Positions 11,861 to 22,985 of a stretch of DNA of 64,000 nt are shown here, piece by piece. The notes beneath the pieces were generated by a model, which saw only the letters and a list, made by a program, of their open reading frames with translations, had not been told where the DNA came from and searched no databases. Within the stretch, counting starts at the first letter, position 1; every line of letters starts with the position of its first letter. Source of the stretch: Oreohelix idahoensis (Eukaryota > Mollusca > Gastropoda > Stylommatophora > Oreohelicidae); the NCBI GenBank assembly GCA_024509875.1, contig JAMPIV010004259.1, forward strand, positions 806,001 to 870,000, written 5' to 3'. Both the position numbers and the translations under genes were made by a program.

Positions 11861-11982
11861 TACTTATCGTTTTGGCTTCCTTATCTTCTATGTTTTGTTT
11901 GATCTTGTCAGTTAGTGAGTAGTCTATGATTGGTGTTTTTTAGTTCCGAGGGTGGTATTGTGCTTCTATATTTATTACTATT

Positions 11983-13546
11983 TTAAATTGTGTTTGACAG
12001 CTCTTTGAACTGTGTTAGATTTCCTATAGTTCTCCACCCTCTTGGATATCTTTCTTTATTTAAGGGGACGTCCCATATACTTGGTTGGTTTTTGACAAAT
12101 GCTTTATGTGCTGGGTGGGTCACTTCTTGTGCTACATTACTCCAATAATTTAATCTTAGTTCTTTCCGTCTTAGACCAAGGGGCAGTATGCCAAGAGCTA
12201 CTTCTAGTGCTTCTACTGGTGTTGATATAAATGCACCTGTAATGGTTCTCATGGCTGCATTTTGAATTCTGTCTAGTTTTGCTTTGTTAGAAGCTGCAGC
12301 TGAGCCATAGACTATACTGGCATAATCTAGTTTCCTCTTGATCAAAGACTTGTAGAACATAAGCATTATTTTATTGCTGCCCCCCCCCCTTCCATTATCG
12401 TTTACTATCCTTAGTAGGTTTAGGGGTCTCATACAGCTTTCTACTAAATTGTCTATATGTTTATTCCAATATAGTGTTTATCTAAAGTTATGCCCAGAAA
12501 TAAAGTTGTTGAGGAGGTACATATTTTCTGTCCTTTAATGGTTATATTGATTTTGTCATTTTTTTAAAAATTTCCTTTGCTGAATATCATACCAACTGTT
12601 TTGTTTACATTAATTTGGAAGCCCCAACTTTTCATCCACTCTGGAACTTTGTTTATTTGTTTTTGACGTTTTTGGTAAACATGGTCTAAGTATTTTCCAG
12701 ATCGCCAAATGACACAGTCATCTGCAAATTGTGATAATGCAATCTTAGTGTCGTTAAATTCATCTGCTAAATTATTTACAGCTATAGTGAAAATTTAAGG
12801 TGAAATTATTGATTCATGAGAAATCCCATTGTGTTGTTCATATATTTCTGACTTATCATTGTTCAGCTGTACAGCAAAATACTTGTCCTGTAAAAAGTTT
12901 TCTAGATACTTATAAGTTTTACCAGTAATGCCAATCTTTTTCATTTTGTAAAGAGCTCCATCTCTCCAGCATTCAACATATGCTGTAGCGACATCCAAAA
13001 AGACTGCCACTGTTTTATCTTTCCTCTTGAACCCTAGCTTTACATCGTGTTCAAATATTACAAGCTGAACTACTGTATTTCTGTCTGCTCTAAACCCTGA
13101 CTGGGTTGGGCTATATAACTGATTTTTGTCCAAGTAGAATTTAACTCTTTTGTTAACAACAGTTTCCAGTATTTTGCTTAGTTGTGATGTTAAGGAGAAA
13201 GGCCTATATGAACTTACATCATGGGCTTCCTTACTGGGTTTTAGGATGGGTACTATCACAGCTACTTTCCATCCTTTTGGTATCTTTTCTAGCTCCAGAT
13301 TTTGTTATAAAGGGAAGTTATGACGTTTATAGTTTTATTGGGTACTTTCTTAAGGATTTCATAACTAAGTATATCATGCACTGAGGCAGTATTAGATTTC
13401 TCATTTATTGCACTAGTTACTTCTTCCTCTGTTATATCAGCATCTAAATAGTTTGTTTCATCTATCTGGTCTTGTAGTTCCTTTAAAAACTGTATCTTGT
13501 CTTTCTCTTCTCTCATTTTCTTCCTGTCCAAGACTACTTTTGGCAC
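11983..13546 (-). pseudogene. LINE-A reverse transcriptase, broken
   Basis: In order on the minus strand: an acidic linker (TNYLDADITEEEVTSAI), a gap with frameshift, then SSYRPFSLTSQLSKILE, SGFRADRNTV, motif A FLDVATAY and a degraded GISHESIISP motif followed by a stop. Next comes QFADDCVIW (FADD active site, near 12710-12745), then the thumb/C-terminal region (KLDYASIVYGSAA, LDRIQNAAMRTITGAF). At least three interruptions separate these blocks. The set is unmistakable as a LINE polymerase but cannot be expressed as one protein. Confidence 0.88.
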
Positions 13547-13550
13547 TGAC

Positions 13551-15967
13551 TGTCGTGGAATATTCTAATCCACATATATAAATTATCAAGTAAATATAAA
13601 GCCTAATAAATACATATAATAAATAAAGGAAGAAGAATGGTAAAGAACAGTGCTGTCACAATGACTGTACTCGAAATCCCCTTGTTTTCTACTGCGTATG
13701 CAAATTGTAACGTTTCACGTTGATATTAAAGGCCTTCTGCAACATACACGCGTTTCCCAAACACACAATAAAATGTGCTGCCTTTCTAAGAAAAACCTTG
13801 AGATATGCAAGTTGACCTAAATTTTAAATTCCATTCATGTCTTTTTCTACACTATGTTACCAAGATCAAAAGACAGATGGACAAAAGGATAGCGAGAAGG
13901 GAGAGGCAGAAAGCCGAACACTAAACACGCTTCGCGCGATACACAAATGCTGCCATCACGCGTGTAAGACTACATGCACTAACTTTTTTTCAGACGGACA
14001 GTGATAAAATACATTACCCATCCCAGAGTTAGGTTTTAAAATCATAAAAAACGCTTATTAGGAAAGATAACATTATATGGGTTTACGTTTGAAAACATTA
14101 CAGTACCCAGACAGCACATCTTCGAAACAGGAGGTAGAAAATACATATTTTGAACGCAGCCACGTAGCTCTTTTAAATTTGGATATTTGGGTTCCTTAGG
14201 GCTTGCTGACAAGAATATGTAAAACGTTACGCAAATAGTCCAGGAATTAATAAATTATACCCAAAATAAAATAGTGGGGATGCCTGACAGCATGGAATCA
14301 TTTCTGCTCATAAAATTTTTTTATAACGTGCTTGAAAAAAATCTTACGTTACAGAATTAGCCTACCATGTAAACTCCAAATTGATTGGAGCGCAACAAAT
14401 GAAAGACTAACCACGATTGGTCGGGCTATAAATACTATCTTTCGTTGTTAGGGGAGACGTGAAAAGGTAACATTTTTTCAAACACTTGTCGAAACGTGGC
14501 CTCATTGGCTAGACTCGCTGATATACTCACTTAGGAGCGTTAGTTCGAGACCACTAGTGCAAATAATCTTGATAAAGCAACAGTGCGTTGAAGCCAGCTC
14601 ATATTTGTGTTAAATAAAAGCCTGGAAACATAAGCAGATGGGAATTTGTGCCAGTAATTGTGCCAGAATTCATTGCTAATCAACGTATCTGTGTTTATTT
14701 CCATGAAATTGTGGTAAGCTTGAACCATTCAGTATCTTTTAATGAAAATTGAATGTAAATTGTTAATTTATGCCTGTATATATATGTGTAGTTCAGGGGC
14801 AAACAGGAGATAAAGCCTATAATGCTCCAGCCTGAACAGAGGGTGTCGGAGGGAAGTAAAACGGCATGGAATGGCCAAATAGTACACTGACACCTGGATG
14901 ATTGATTAGACAGAAATAATGCTGGAAGTGCATAGGCGTGGTAACCATTAAGGAGGTAAATACTGGTATAAAGTATTTCAGATGAAGCTGACAGTTGGCC
15001 TAACGCTCTGAACTCAATGTTTGTGTTGTATTGTGCTCAGTGTAGAACTAGAGTATCAATTAGTTATGAAGTAGAAGGTACATCCTTCTTGTTTTCAGGG
15101 ACCGTGGTCTTGATGGTACTGAGCAGCACCTGGTCAGAGCTTTGCTGAATCCAGAGTCGGACAGCATACTCCTTGGTCTTTTTAGCTATCAGTGAGGTGT
15201 CTCCAGAGCCCAGGGGAGAATTCGAGCAGAGGAGTCCTTTCCTGCCGCCATCACGCAAGATAAGCTGATTTGGCCAGCTGAGCTCAACATTATGTCCCCT
15301 CATCTTGAAATGACTTTGTAAAAATAACATTCAGAGGGGAATTTAATTGTCTTAATATCAGGAACTGAGAACATCTCCAATACTAGTCCCAAAAGACAAA
15401 CTATTGAAGTCATGATGACAAATACCAACAGAGCTTGAACAAAACAAAACCAGTATTACCTCATATTACCACTACACAACTGACACACATAGGATATTTT
15501 AATAATATATGTCACTACAATATTCATATTGATAAAGTCTGTACATATACTTGTAATTAAAATTGATTGTGATTCCTGGTTCCTTTGTATTTGAATCAGG
15601 ACACATATACCTTTATGATAACCATGAATACATATTGTTATTTGAAAAGTTATCAGTGACTCCTTAAGATATTCTCATAGAGTGTTATATGTATGTGAGT
15701 GTCACAGTGTTGTCAAGAGTAGTGGATTAAATTAAATTGTTTATCTGTCTGTTGTTGTGACTTACACTTCATCATACACATACCCTAGACACATACCGTA
15801 GTCATCACACTATTCCAGAATAATTCTGACTGAGATATATAGATATGTGGTAGCAAGTAAGGTTATCTATAATACACTACTCTTAATAGATATAGATACC
15901 TTCACAGCTGATCTCAGTCAGTACACTAAGTCCCCTATAAATATTTATAACATCCCACCTCACCACA
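13551..15967 (+). mobile_element. solo LTR of the A/B family, inserted in LINE-A
   Basis: A full-length LTR (2417 bp) from TGTCGTGG to CACCACA, flanked by a perfect 5-bp direct repeat CTGAC (13546-13550 and 15968-15972). LINE-A sequence resumes on the far side. No internal region is present, so the element was reduced to one LTR by recombination between its two LTRs. It faces the 5' LTR of element A in inverted orientation, with LINE-A between them. Confidence 0.95.
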
Positions 15968-15972
15968 CTGAC

Positions 15973-16121
15973 ATTATAGAAATACTCAGCAAGGGCATTA
16001 GCTTTTTTAAAATCTGTTTCTGCTCTCTTTGGTAGTTCGATTGTTGGCATTATTGTTTTCTTATTGTTCCCTTTGATTGCCTTAAGTTTTTCCCATACTT
16101 CTTTAATTTGTGTGCTAGGAC
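15973..16121 (-). pseudogene. LINE-A, 5' segment beyond the solo LTR
   Basis: The minus strand encodes KEVWEKLKAIKGNNKKTIMP and DFKKANALAEYF, typical of the segment between endonuclease and reverse transcriptase in LINE ORF2. Removing the solo LTR and one CTGAC joins it to the linker at 13546. It stops abruptly at about 16121, where LINE-B sequence begins. LINE-A is therefore probably a 5'-truncated insertion into LINE-B. Confidence 0.75.
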
Positions 16122-16435
16122 TGATGGCATCGGTGTCTCTTCTGAGGACGTGGCCAACCCAACTCCAGCGTCTGCCAGCTATGATGGTGTGCATGTCCTT
16201 TTGTTTACTCTGATTAAGCAGTTGTTGATTGGTGATAGTATTCGGCCAACAGATTTAGAGAATATTCCTTAGGCAAATTTTGTGGAAAGAGGACAATTTC
16301 AACATTTCCTTCTCTGTTTCTCTCCAGAATTCCGCACTGTAGAGAAGCACAAGAAGTACACAGCTCTCATATAATCTTAATTTTGAATTTGTGCTGTACT
16401 GGAAAGTCTTCCATATGTTGTTTAGACTAGCATGA
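16122..16435 (-). pseudogene. LINE-B fragment, C-terminal reverse transcriptase region
   Basis: Reverse complement of this block matches 36690-36985, including IIAGRRWSWVGHVLRRD, the block upstream of the basic RGRPK tail. Several frameshifts are present. The missing RGRPK tail is the part found at other LINE-B copies in the window. Confidence 0.8.
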
Positions 16436-17256
16436 ATAGTAGTAACTGTATTTTTTCGGATGGTTTTAATCTCATGCAGAAGGTATCAATTAGGAATAAA
16501 GTAGGAGAATTAAGTAGAGATATTTAGTGCATAAAACAACATATAACTTGGGAAATTTCTTAGAAACATCAACAATGATACAATGGCTAGATTTCATTCT
16601 GGCGATGGGAAAACACTGTCCGATTCATTCAAAACTAGAGGTACAAAAATAAAAGAAATACGAGATTGGGTGTAAACAAACAGGACCTGATTGAAGACAC
16701 AGAAGACTCTATCCAAAATAGAACGAAAGAAAGTAATAAAAATAACAATGATCAAGGCGTACCCATTATAAAAGGAAAAGCTGAAATCAAAACAAAACAA
16801 AACGACCTGGTTAAACAATTCAAAAGCGGACAAAAAGCGTCCACGTAGATCCAAACTTCTGCGTATAAAAATCATACAAGTTGCGGGCGACATAGCGAAA
16901 TTCTGAGCGCTGCCAGAAGACAAAATTATAACACTGCTAGAAAGAGTGCTATGCCACACACACAAAACAGGGGGGGGGGGGTCCGAATCCGCAAACACGA
17001 AGATGTTTTCATACCAAATTACACTGCCAAAACAAAAAGTCTCCTACAAGAAATAGGCAGACACCCAAAGACATCAGCGGTAGCACATGAAACAACAATA
17101 ACAATTCCAGTGTCTATAATATTTTTCTTTAGCCTGTCTATATTTCTTGTCCTTTTTGCCTGTTTGTAACTATGGCTGAGGAAGTGTGATACACGAAACG
17201 ACCCGTGTTTCCCGTGTACCGTTAATTTGTAAAATTGACTCAATACCATTTTGTTT

Positions 17257-17260
<4 letters not shown>
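16436..17260 (+). other. unassigned segment with a G run and a short hydrophobic reading frame
   Basis: No recognisable family. A plus-strand frame at 16951-17169 ends in a hydrophobic stretch (SIIFFFSLSIFLVLFACL) that could span a membrane, but it begins inside a G run and no motif supports it as a gene. At 17174-17210 the text CTGAGGA, a GTGT-GAT-ACAC hairpin and GAAACG resemble part of a hammerhead ribozyme core. This may be the 3' part of an unidentified retroelement. Confidence 0.3.

Positions 17261-17343
<83 letters not shown>
17261..17343. repeat. (AT)n microsatellite
   Basis: About 83 bp of uninterrupted AT dinucleotides. Reading frames crossing it give meaningless Ile-Tyr repeats. 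Confidence 0.99.
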
Positions 17344-17345
<2 letters not shown>

Positions 17346-17665
17346 ACGAATAAAAGTAGGGGACCCAAAGATGCAGCAATAGAGAATGCAGTCAGCGACC
17401 CATAGCTTGACTGCTTGCATCAGGGTCAGCGAACCAGAACTGACAAAGACCCTACTCCACCTCCACGTGGTGGTCCTGGAAACAGGCTGCATCACTGCAG
17501 TCTGGCTGAGAGAGTAGGAATTGAAGTGGGAAGGCAAACCCAGTCCCAAAAAATGCCGTGCTGAAGTCGGATGTGTCGGCCGAAAGCTCCGGCGTAAACA
17601 GACACAACGCAACCAACGTTCTTTTCAGGACGAACGAGGAAGAAGAAAGAAGAAGAATAAAAGTA
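17344..17665 (+). other. possible retroelement 3' end with GAA-rich tail
   Basis: Moderately GC-rich sequence ending in a GAAGAAGAAAGAAGAAGAA tail, the kind of simple-repeat tail seen on LINE and SINE insertions here. No coding motif is recognised. Confidence 0.35.
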
Positions 17666-17721
17666 ATAAGGAACGTGGTGACCCAAGTGGTAATAGAAGG
17701 TGTAGAAACTCCAAAAAACTA

Positions 17722-17875
17722 TGCACTTTGAGCACAAGATAAGGGGCACAGAAGCATACATTTCCCCAGTTTTGCATTGCACTAATTGTCTGATGTTTGG
17801 CCACGGCAGGAACAACTGTAAAGGTAAAACAGTTTGTAGGTACTGTACAGGGGATCACACCTTTGCACAATGTAA
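17722..17875 (+). pseudogene. zinc-knuckle remnant of a LINE ORF1
   Basis: A frame from ATG at about 17722 to a stop at 17873-17875 contains CTNCLMFGHGRNNC (CX2CX4HX4C) followed by CRYCTGDHTFAQC (CX2CX3HX4C). Tandem knuckles of this spacing occur in the nucleic-acid-binding ORF1 protein of several LINE groups and in some gag proteins. Only the zinc-binding end survives, and the frame stops directly after the second knuckle. Confidence 0.7.
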
Positions 17876-18230
17876 ATAGGCTTAGGCTGACACTGACTAA
17901 ACAAAAAATGTGCAACAGAAAATGTACCAACAGCAAAAGAAATCATGGTACTAGGTCCCAGGGGTGACCGACTTGTCAGTAAATAAAAACAGCACTCAAG
18001 GAACGAACGACCGAACGAACCTTATTTACAAAGGGTTGAGAATAGGGCACGCATGCCCGTCTGACATTCTGCCCTTTCTTTCTCTCACCTTTCATACTGA
18101 ATTCATTGTGTGTCTCACATGCATTTTACATATCAATTTCAAGGAATTCAACGTTGTAAAGTAAAATAAAATAGCACACTCATATTAACATTAACTACTT
18201 ATAAACATGACATAAAATATGAAAAGTACA
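17876..18230. other. spacer, nothing recognised
   Basis: AT-rich sequence without motif or repeat apart from short CGAACGAAC copies near 18003-18020. Confidence 0.5.
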
Positions 18231-18259
18231 AACATCGTCATTAGAACCTACAGTTGATA

Positions 18260-18563
18260 TCATAAGAAAAGATAATCCGATTGAGAAGGGGAATGGGGGG
18301 GGGGGGGAATGTAATCAGAACTAATAAAGTATTCGAAAAGTCTACGATTGTATGAATAGGGACTGAGGTTGTTTATTACGTTATGTGGAAGACAATTCCA
18401 GAGATGAGCAGCAGAGTACGCTAAGCTTTTCTTGAATAAGTCACGCCTAGGTTTGGGCACTTGCAATTTGTTAAAGCGTTGACTGCGTCTTTCATTGTAT
18501 TTGAACATTAGCCACAGGTATTCTGGAGCATTCTGTGGCAGGATTTTGTGAACAAATTTAGCT
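18260..18563 (-). pseudogene. CR1/L2-like LINE, C-terminal fragment
   Basis: The minus strand reads VHKILPQNAPEYLWLMF, then PKPRRDLFKKSLAYSAAHLW, then NCLPHNVINNLSPYSYNRRL. This is the usual ending of CR1/L2-type reverse transcriptase ORFs (arrangement R..FKKS..YSAA.LWN.LP). It is cut off upstream at the target duplication of the solo LTR at 18570. A G run near 18294-18308 lies at its end. Confidence 0.75.
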
Positions 18564-18569
18564 TACTAT

Positions 18570-18928
18570 TGTGGTGAAAAATTCTAATCCACATATAAAG
18601 TAGAAAATAAATGTAAAGCCTAACAAAGTAATTCAATAGAAAGAAAGAAGAATGGTGAAAGATCAGTGCTTTCACAATAGCGTACGCCTGTGTTGTAGAA
18701 CGCCATAATGGCTGAACCAGAGATCCCGTTTTTCTACTTCGTCTGCATAACTGTAACGCTTCCACGTACGATAGTAAAAGCCTACAGCATCATACACGCG
18801 TTTCTAAAAATAAAACTGGTACTGTATTTCTTAGATGACCTTGATAGGCACACTGCTTAATGACCTAGATATAATACTACATTAATGTCATTATACACAC
18901 TACGTTAACCTAAAAGACAGACAGGCTT

Positions 18929-19008
<80 letters not shown>

Positions 19009-19600
19009 CACGGAGGAACGCCAATCCCACGCAAAAGGCAATCAAGCCTGATTTTTTTCAAATAAACAGTGATAAAAAACACTAACGATACGAGGTTAGG
19101 TTTTGAAAACAGGTTTAAGCACTTATTGGGAAACCTGACATTCTACTGAGGACAAAGATCCTTTGTATAAATTTTGTACATAAACATTGTGTTTACATTT
19201 GATTGTGATTCCTGATTCACTCTGTAGTTGGATCAGGATATCTATTATTGAAAGAAACTAATACATAATTTAAAAGTTAACACTTGACTTACTTAAGCCA
19301 GTCTTCTAGAGTGTTATATGTATGTGCTTGTCATAGTGTTGTAAAGTGTTGTGGATCTTAATAAAAGTGTTTATCTGTCTGTTGGTTGTTGTGAACTTAC
19401 ACTTCATCACTATCATAACCCTAGACATTCAACGTAGTCATCACAATATTCCAGAATAAGTCTGATTGAGGTCTAAATGTGGTAGCAAAGTAAGGTCATC
19501 TGTAACACACTACACTTATTAGATACAGATACCTTCACAGCTGATCTCAGTCAGTACACTAAGTCCCCTATAACTATTTATATAATCCCAACTTACCACA
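18570..19600 (+). mobile_element. solo LTR of the A/B family with large internal loss
   Basis: Starts TGTGGTGAAAAATTC and ends CTTACCACA, flanked by the perfect 5-bp direct repeat ACTAT (18565-18569 and 19601-19605). At 1031 bp it is less than half the length of the other LTRs; roughly the middle 1.4 kb is missing. It contains a GA microsatellite. Divergence from the other copies suggests an older insertion. Confidence 0.9.
18932..19006. repeat. (GA)n microsatellite inside the solo LTR
   Basis: About 75 bp of GA dinucleotides near the point where the middle of the LTR is missing. Confidence 0.98.
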
Positions 19601-19764
19601 ACTATCTACCTAACGAATCAGTACTGACAAACATACTCTTCAAAGTAGCTATAAAAATGTAAATATAAAAATGAAATCACCAGACAAACGAACATCCAAT
19701 GCTTTATATATTCCACGAAAATTGTTGTTATTTGACAGATTACAATTTTTTGTGATACCCTGAC

Positions 19765-20040
19765 TTCTTCTTTCACTTTTCAACTCCAAAAGGAGCATAG
19801 GCGTTCAACAATCTTTTGCTAAGTCTTCCTGTTCCGTGCCATCAGCTCAAAATATTTCCATGTTTTCTGTCTCCCCTTCATGTATGTCTCCAGTTCTCTG
19901 TTCTGTGGTCTCGCGCTACCTCTATTACTCTGGGGTTTCCAGAACAAGGACTGTCTGGTAATTCTATCAATGGGTTTTCTCATTGTGTGCCGTCTTCTCC
20001 ATCGTCTTCTTCTCATTTCTTGTTCTACTGCCAAATCATT
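19765..20040 (-). pseudogene. LINE C-terminal fragment
   Basis: The minus strand reads EMRRRRWRRRHTMRKP, DRITRQSLFWKPQ and ELMARNRKT, then a stop and KIVERLC. This resembles the WIGHVLRRP...ITRQAL.WNPQ...RGRPK tail of LINE polyproteins, with LINE-B as the nearest relative in the window. The RGRPK box itself is changed. Confidence 0.7.
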
Positions 20041-20094
20041 TAGTAAAACCCAGATTTTACATAATATATTTAAAATATCTCAGATAAATTATAA

Positions 20095-20335
20095 GATCTA
20101 GTCTGTGTACCCTGACTTAAAATAATACATGTATCTCAGCTGGTTACATGACCTAGTTTATGTATTCTGACTTATCATGATCTATTGATCTCAACTGTTT
20201 ACAGGACCTAGTCTATGTACCCTGACTTAACATGATATATTGATCTCAGCTGGTTACAGGACCTAGTCTATGTATCCTGACTTAACATGATACCTGTATC
20301 TCAACTGGTTACAAAACCTAGTCTCTGTCTTACCA
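20095..20335. repeat. 55-bp tandem repeat, about 4 copies
   Basis: Four copies of a unit with GACCTAGTCTATGTACCCTG and a CTCAGCTGGTTACA end, with starts at about 20095, 20150, 20205 and 20260 and a partial at 20315. Copies differ at several positions. Confidence 0.9.
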
Positions 20336-20870
20336 TTGTTATCTTCTCCTTTATGTTAATTTCCCTGATCCATTCTGACTACCTTTCTATCTGATCATCG
20401 TCAAGTTTCTCCTTCCCCGTTCTTATTAACTTCTACACTCGTTTAACCTTTCGAAATTTCTCTTTGTTAATTATCTTCCCCAAATATCTCACTTTCCCCC
20501 CTTGTCTCCCTGCCTTTTAATTATCTCGAGCTTCCTCTCAATCTCTGAATTTCTCTCCTTCCTCACTCTTGTATTGTTTATCTTGTCAGTTATAGCTCTT
20601 TTGTTTCTATTTTCTCGCTGGTGGCTGCTACAATAACACAGCTCTCACAGTTTCTCATATCGTTAGACAAACGACAAGGTGTCTGGATACTAAATCTGAA
20701 GTACTCGTACTATCAAGCTGTCGTTCAGTTACTTCAAGGGCCACAATTAAACGTCTAGTTCGTCTCCCATAGTTCCTAATGAACTATTTTGGACGTCTTT
20801 GTTTATGTGGACTTTCATAGACCTGTCCCAAGTATCGTCTCTTTATTCTATTTTTGTTTCTTACAGATAA
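20336..20870. other. spacer, nothing recognised
   Basis: Pyrimidine-rich on the plus strand (many CTCT and TTTC runs), with no open frame or motif. Confidence 0.5.
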
Positions 20871-20875
20871 CAGCG

Positions 20876-21085
20876 TTCGATTGACAGAGTGGTTAGAGTG
20901 CTGGTCTCTCGCGGCATAGATGCTGGGTTCGATTCTGTAAATGGGTACCTGACTTTGCATTTAGGGAAGTAAAAGGCAGCGAGGAAGGGAATTGGTCAAC
21001 CCACCTCTCGATGCTGGACCTAGTACGGTGAAGTCTCTAACATTTCCCTCCCCTACGGGAGTATCTGCTATGGAACTACGTACAG
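20876..21085 (+). mobile_element. tRNA-derived SINE
   Basis: Contains a tRNA-like A box (GTGGTTAGAGTGCTGG, about 20889-20904) and a B box (GGGTTCGATTC, about 20926-20936) at normal internal-promoter spacing, followed by a non-tRNA body. These boxes recruit TFIIIC for RNA polymerase III. A true tRNA is unlikely because the anticodon arm and 3' acceptor strand do not form. The 3' boundary is approximate. Confidence 0.8.
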
Positions 21086-21204
21086 ATAAAATATCTGTCT
21101 ACTAACAGTCCGCCTGTCTTTCCAAATATATGTCTACAATGCTGTCTAATGTATTATAGAATAGAAACGCATAAATATGTTTATATGTTTATCTCTATAG
21201 GTGC

Positions 21205-21375
21205 TTACCTATCTGACATGCCTACCTACCTACCGAGCCATCCACACCTCACATCAACACACCTACCTATCTGCATACCAAACTTACCTACATACCCACT
21301 TGACTACCAAACTATCTGCCAGCTTAACTAGCTACCTACATTCCTACTTGCATACCTGCATGCCTGCCTACATGC
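21205..21375. repeat. (CCTA/CCTG)n degenerate microsatellite
   Basis: Imperfect tetranucleotide repeat (CTACCTAC, CTGCCTAC). The same repeat type forms the landing site of the 4.4-kb DNA transposon at 24540. Confidence 0.85.
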
Positions 21376-22480
21376 CTACAACCCCCCCCCTTCCCCCCAC
21401 CCACAAACTCTTACCTATCGGCCTGCTTGCCTGCTTATCTACCTACCGACTGACCAACCGATTGTGTGACAAAACTGGGCGGCCCTATCGATCTTTGTTT
21501 CACTCCGGCAGTATCGTTACATTTGGGGTACTTATTTTTATTATTTGCTCTCAATTGTCGCACTTTTCTTTCTTTCTGTCTGTCTGTCTGTCTTTCTTTC
21601 TTTGCTTGTGTGGCAAATATTTTGTAGATGCAAACATTTGTTGACACTCCTCTCTGTGATGTCGCCTGTTTGTTACCCGGTCATCCTAGCTTGCGGTGAG
21701 CAACCGAGATAAGATAGTCGCCGGCGTGTTTAGATTGAACCGCTGATAAGACGGCTCGTTTGGTAACCCAGATTGGCAGACACGGAGTTTTTGCGTACTC
21801 ATACGACAGATAACGAGATTACTGTCTATGTGACACATGTGGGCAAACAAGTGTGACATAAGCGCTTCCGTGTCATCCTTTGATACACCAACATTACTTT
21901 TTAATAAAGTAATAAGTATTACAGCTTACCCATGTTGTCCTGTGTGAGAGTGTATGCAAGGCATCAGATGTCCAAGTATGGCAATACCTGACCTTTGCAG
22001 GCACGCACCTTATTTCACGTGGAACTATTTTGAAAATATCACACCCACTCTGCATGATTTGAAATGATTGGATCTTTCTGATTAGATTCATAACAACAAT
22101 GCGTGGGAAAATAGGAATACAGTCTAACCATTTCGCAGTTTTATTTCACTGTGAATTTCACGCTCGCCAAGACAACATCAGACCTCGCCAGAGTGAAGAT
22201 TAGATTCCTAATTCCTTTTGTTAACCGGACCTTTTATTGGAGAACCAAATAAGACTTACAAAGCACAGGAAATCTCTACATTTTAATAAGGGACTATGAA
22301 ACTGAAGAAAGACACGGAGTCAGAGGGAACTGAAGTTAAAATTAACGACACCCCAGACGCGTGTAAGTGGCCAATTCAAGTCTATTTTATTCATCTGAGC
22401 AAAAAGTCTGTGAGTCAGGATTGACGTAAGTTGTGATTTAAATTTCATATTTTATTACAGAGATATTATATTTTAATACA
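21376..22480. other. spacer, nothing recognised
   Basis: A C run near 21381-21388, a TCTG/TTTC microsatellite near 21568-21603 and otherwise unique sequence. No frame has a recognisable motif. Confidence 0.5.
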
Positions 22481-22481
22481 G

Positions 22482-22985
22482 ATGAAAAACCTATGGCAAG
22501 GCACAAACAAAGAAACAAAGTTACAACTGATCAGAGCATGTATATTCCCAGTGGCAACATACGGCTGCGAGACTTGGACACTCAATAAAACAGTTACAAA
22601 AAAGATTACATCATTTGAAATGAAATGCTACAGAAGGATGTTGAGAATACCCTGGACAGAAAAAAAGACCAACAGAGAAGTACTGCACTCACTAAACGTA
22701 CAGGAACATTGGCTCCTAAATACCATCGCAATAAGGAAGCTGAAATTTTTCGGTCATATAAAAAGACATAATAGCCTGGAAAAAACAGTGATGGAAGGCA
22801 TGGTCCCTGGAAAAAGGGGAAGGGGTCGACCTAGACGACGGTGGACCCAGGACATCACAGAGAGTCTGAACTTGTCTTTGGCTGATGCAGGTCGACTTGC
22901 CCAGAATCGTGATGCGTTCAGAGCAGCTGTAATGGAGACAACGTTCTGGAAAGAATACGTCACATGATGATGATGATTTTATTAC
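22482..22985 (+). pseudogene. LINE C-terminal fragment with TGATGA tail
   Basis: A 161-codon frame encodes the end of a LINE endonuclease/reverse transcriptase: YGCETWTLNKT, KCYRRMLRIPWTE, LKFFGHIKRH, then GKRGRGRPRRRWTQDI and a final FWKEYVT. A TGATGATGATGA tail follows the stop directly, a typical LINE 3' end. The frame is uninterrupted, so the insertion is fairly recent, but it is 5'-truncated with no polymerase core. Confidence 0.85.

Larger units (their letters stand above)
11336..13550 (-). mobile_element. LINE-A, main part (reverse transcriptase and RNase H)
   Basis: Degraded minus-strand non-LTR retrotransposon. Its 3' end abuts element A, and its 5' portion continues at 15973-16121 on the other side of a solo LTR. 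Domains run from the linker upstream of reverse transcriptase (13546-13289), through reverse transcriptase (13259-12432) and the C-terminal region (12432-11983), to RNase H (about 11860-11400). Stops and frameshifts break every junction, so it is a relic. RNase H after reverse transcriptase points to an I/LOA/Nimb-type LINE; the clade is not settled. Confidence 0.85.

Noticed and set aside
16594..16998. 134-codon minus-strand hydrophobic frame
   Set aside because: No domain, no homologous copy in the window, and it overlaps a G run; hydrophobicity follows from T-rich codons.
17170..17612. Open frames with long Ile-Tyr runs
   Set aside because: They translate an AT microsatellite.
20876..20950. 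Genuine tRNA gene
   Set aside because: A and B boxes are present but a cloverleaf with paired acceptor stem and anticodon arm does not form; SINE is the better reading.
21149..21644. Pro/Thr/Tyr/Leu-rich open frames
   Set aside because: Translation of degenerate CCTA microsatellite and flank.
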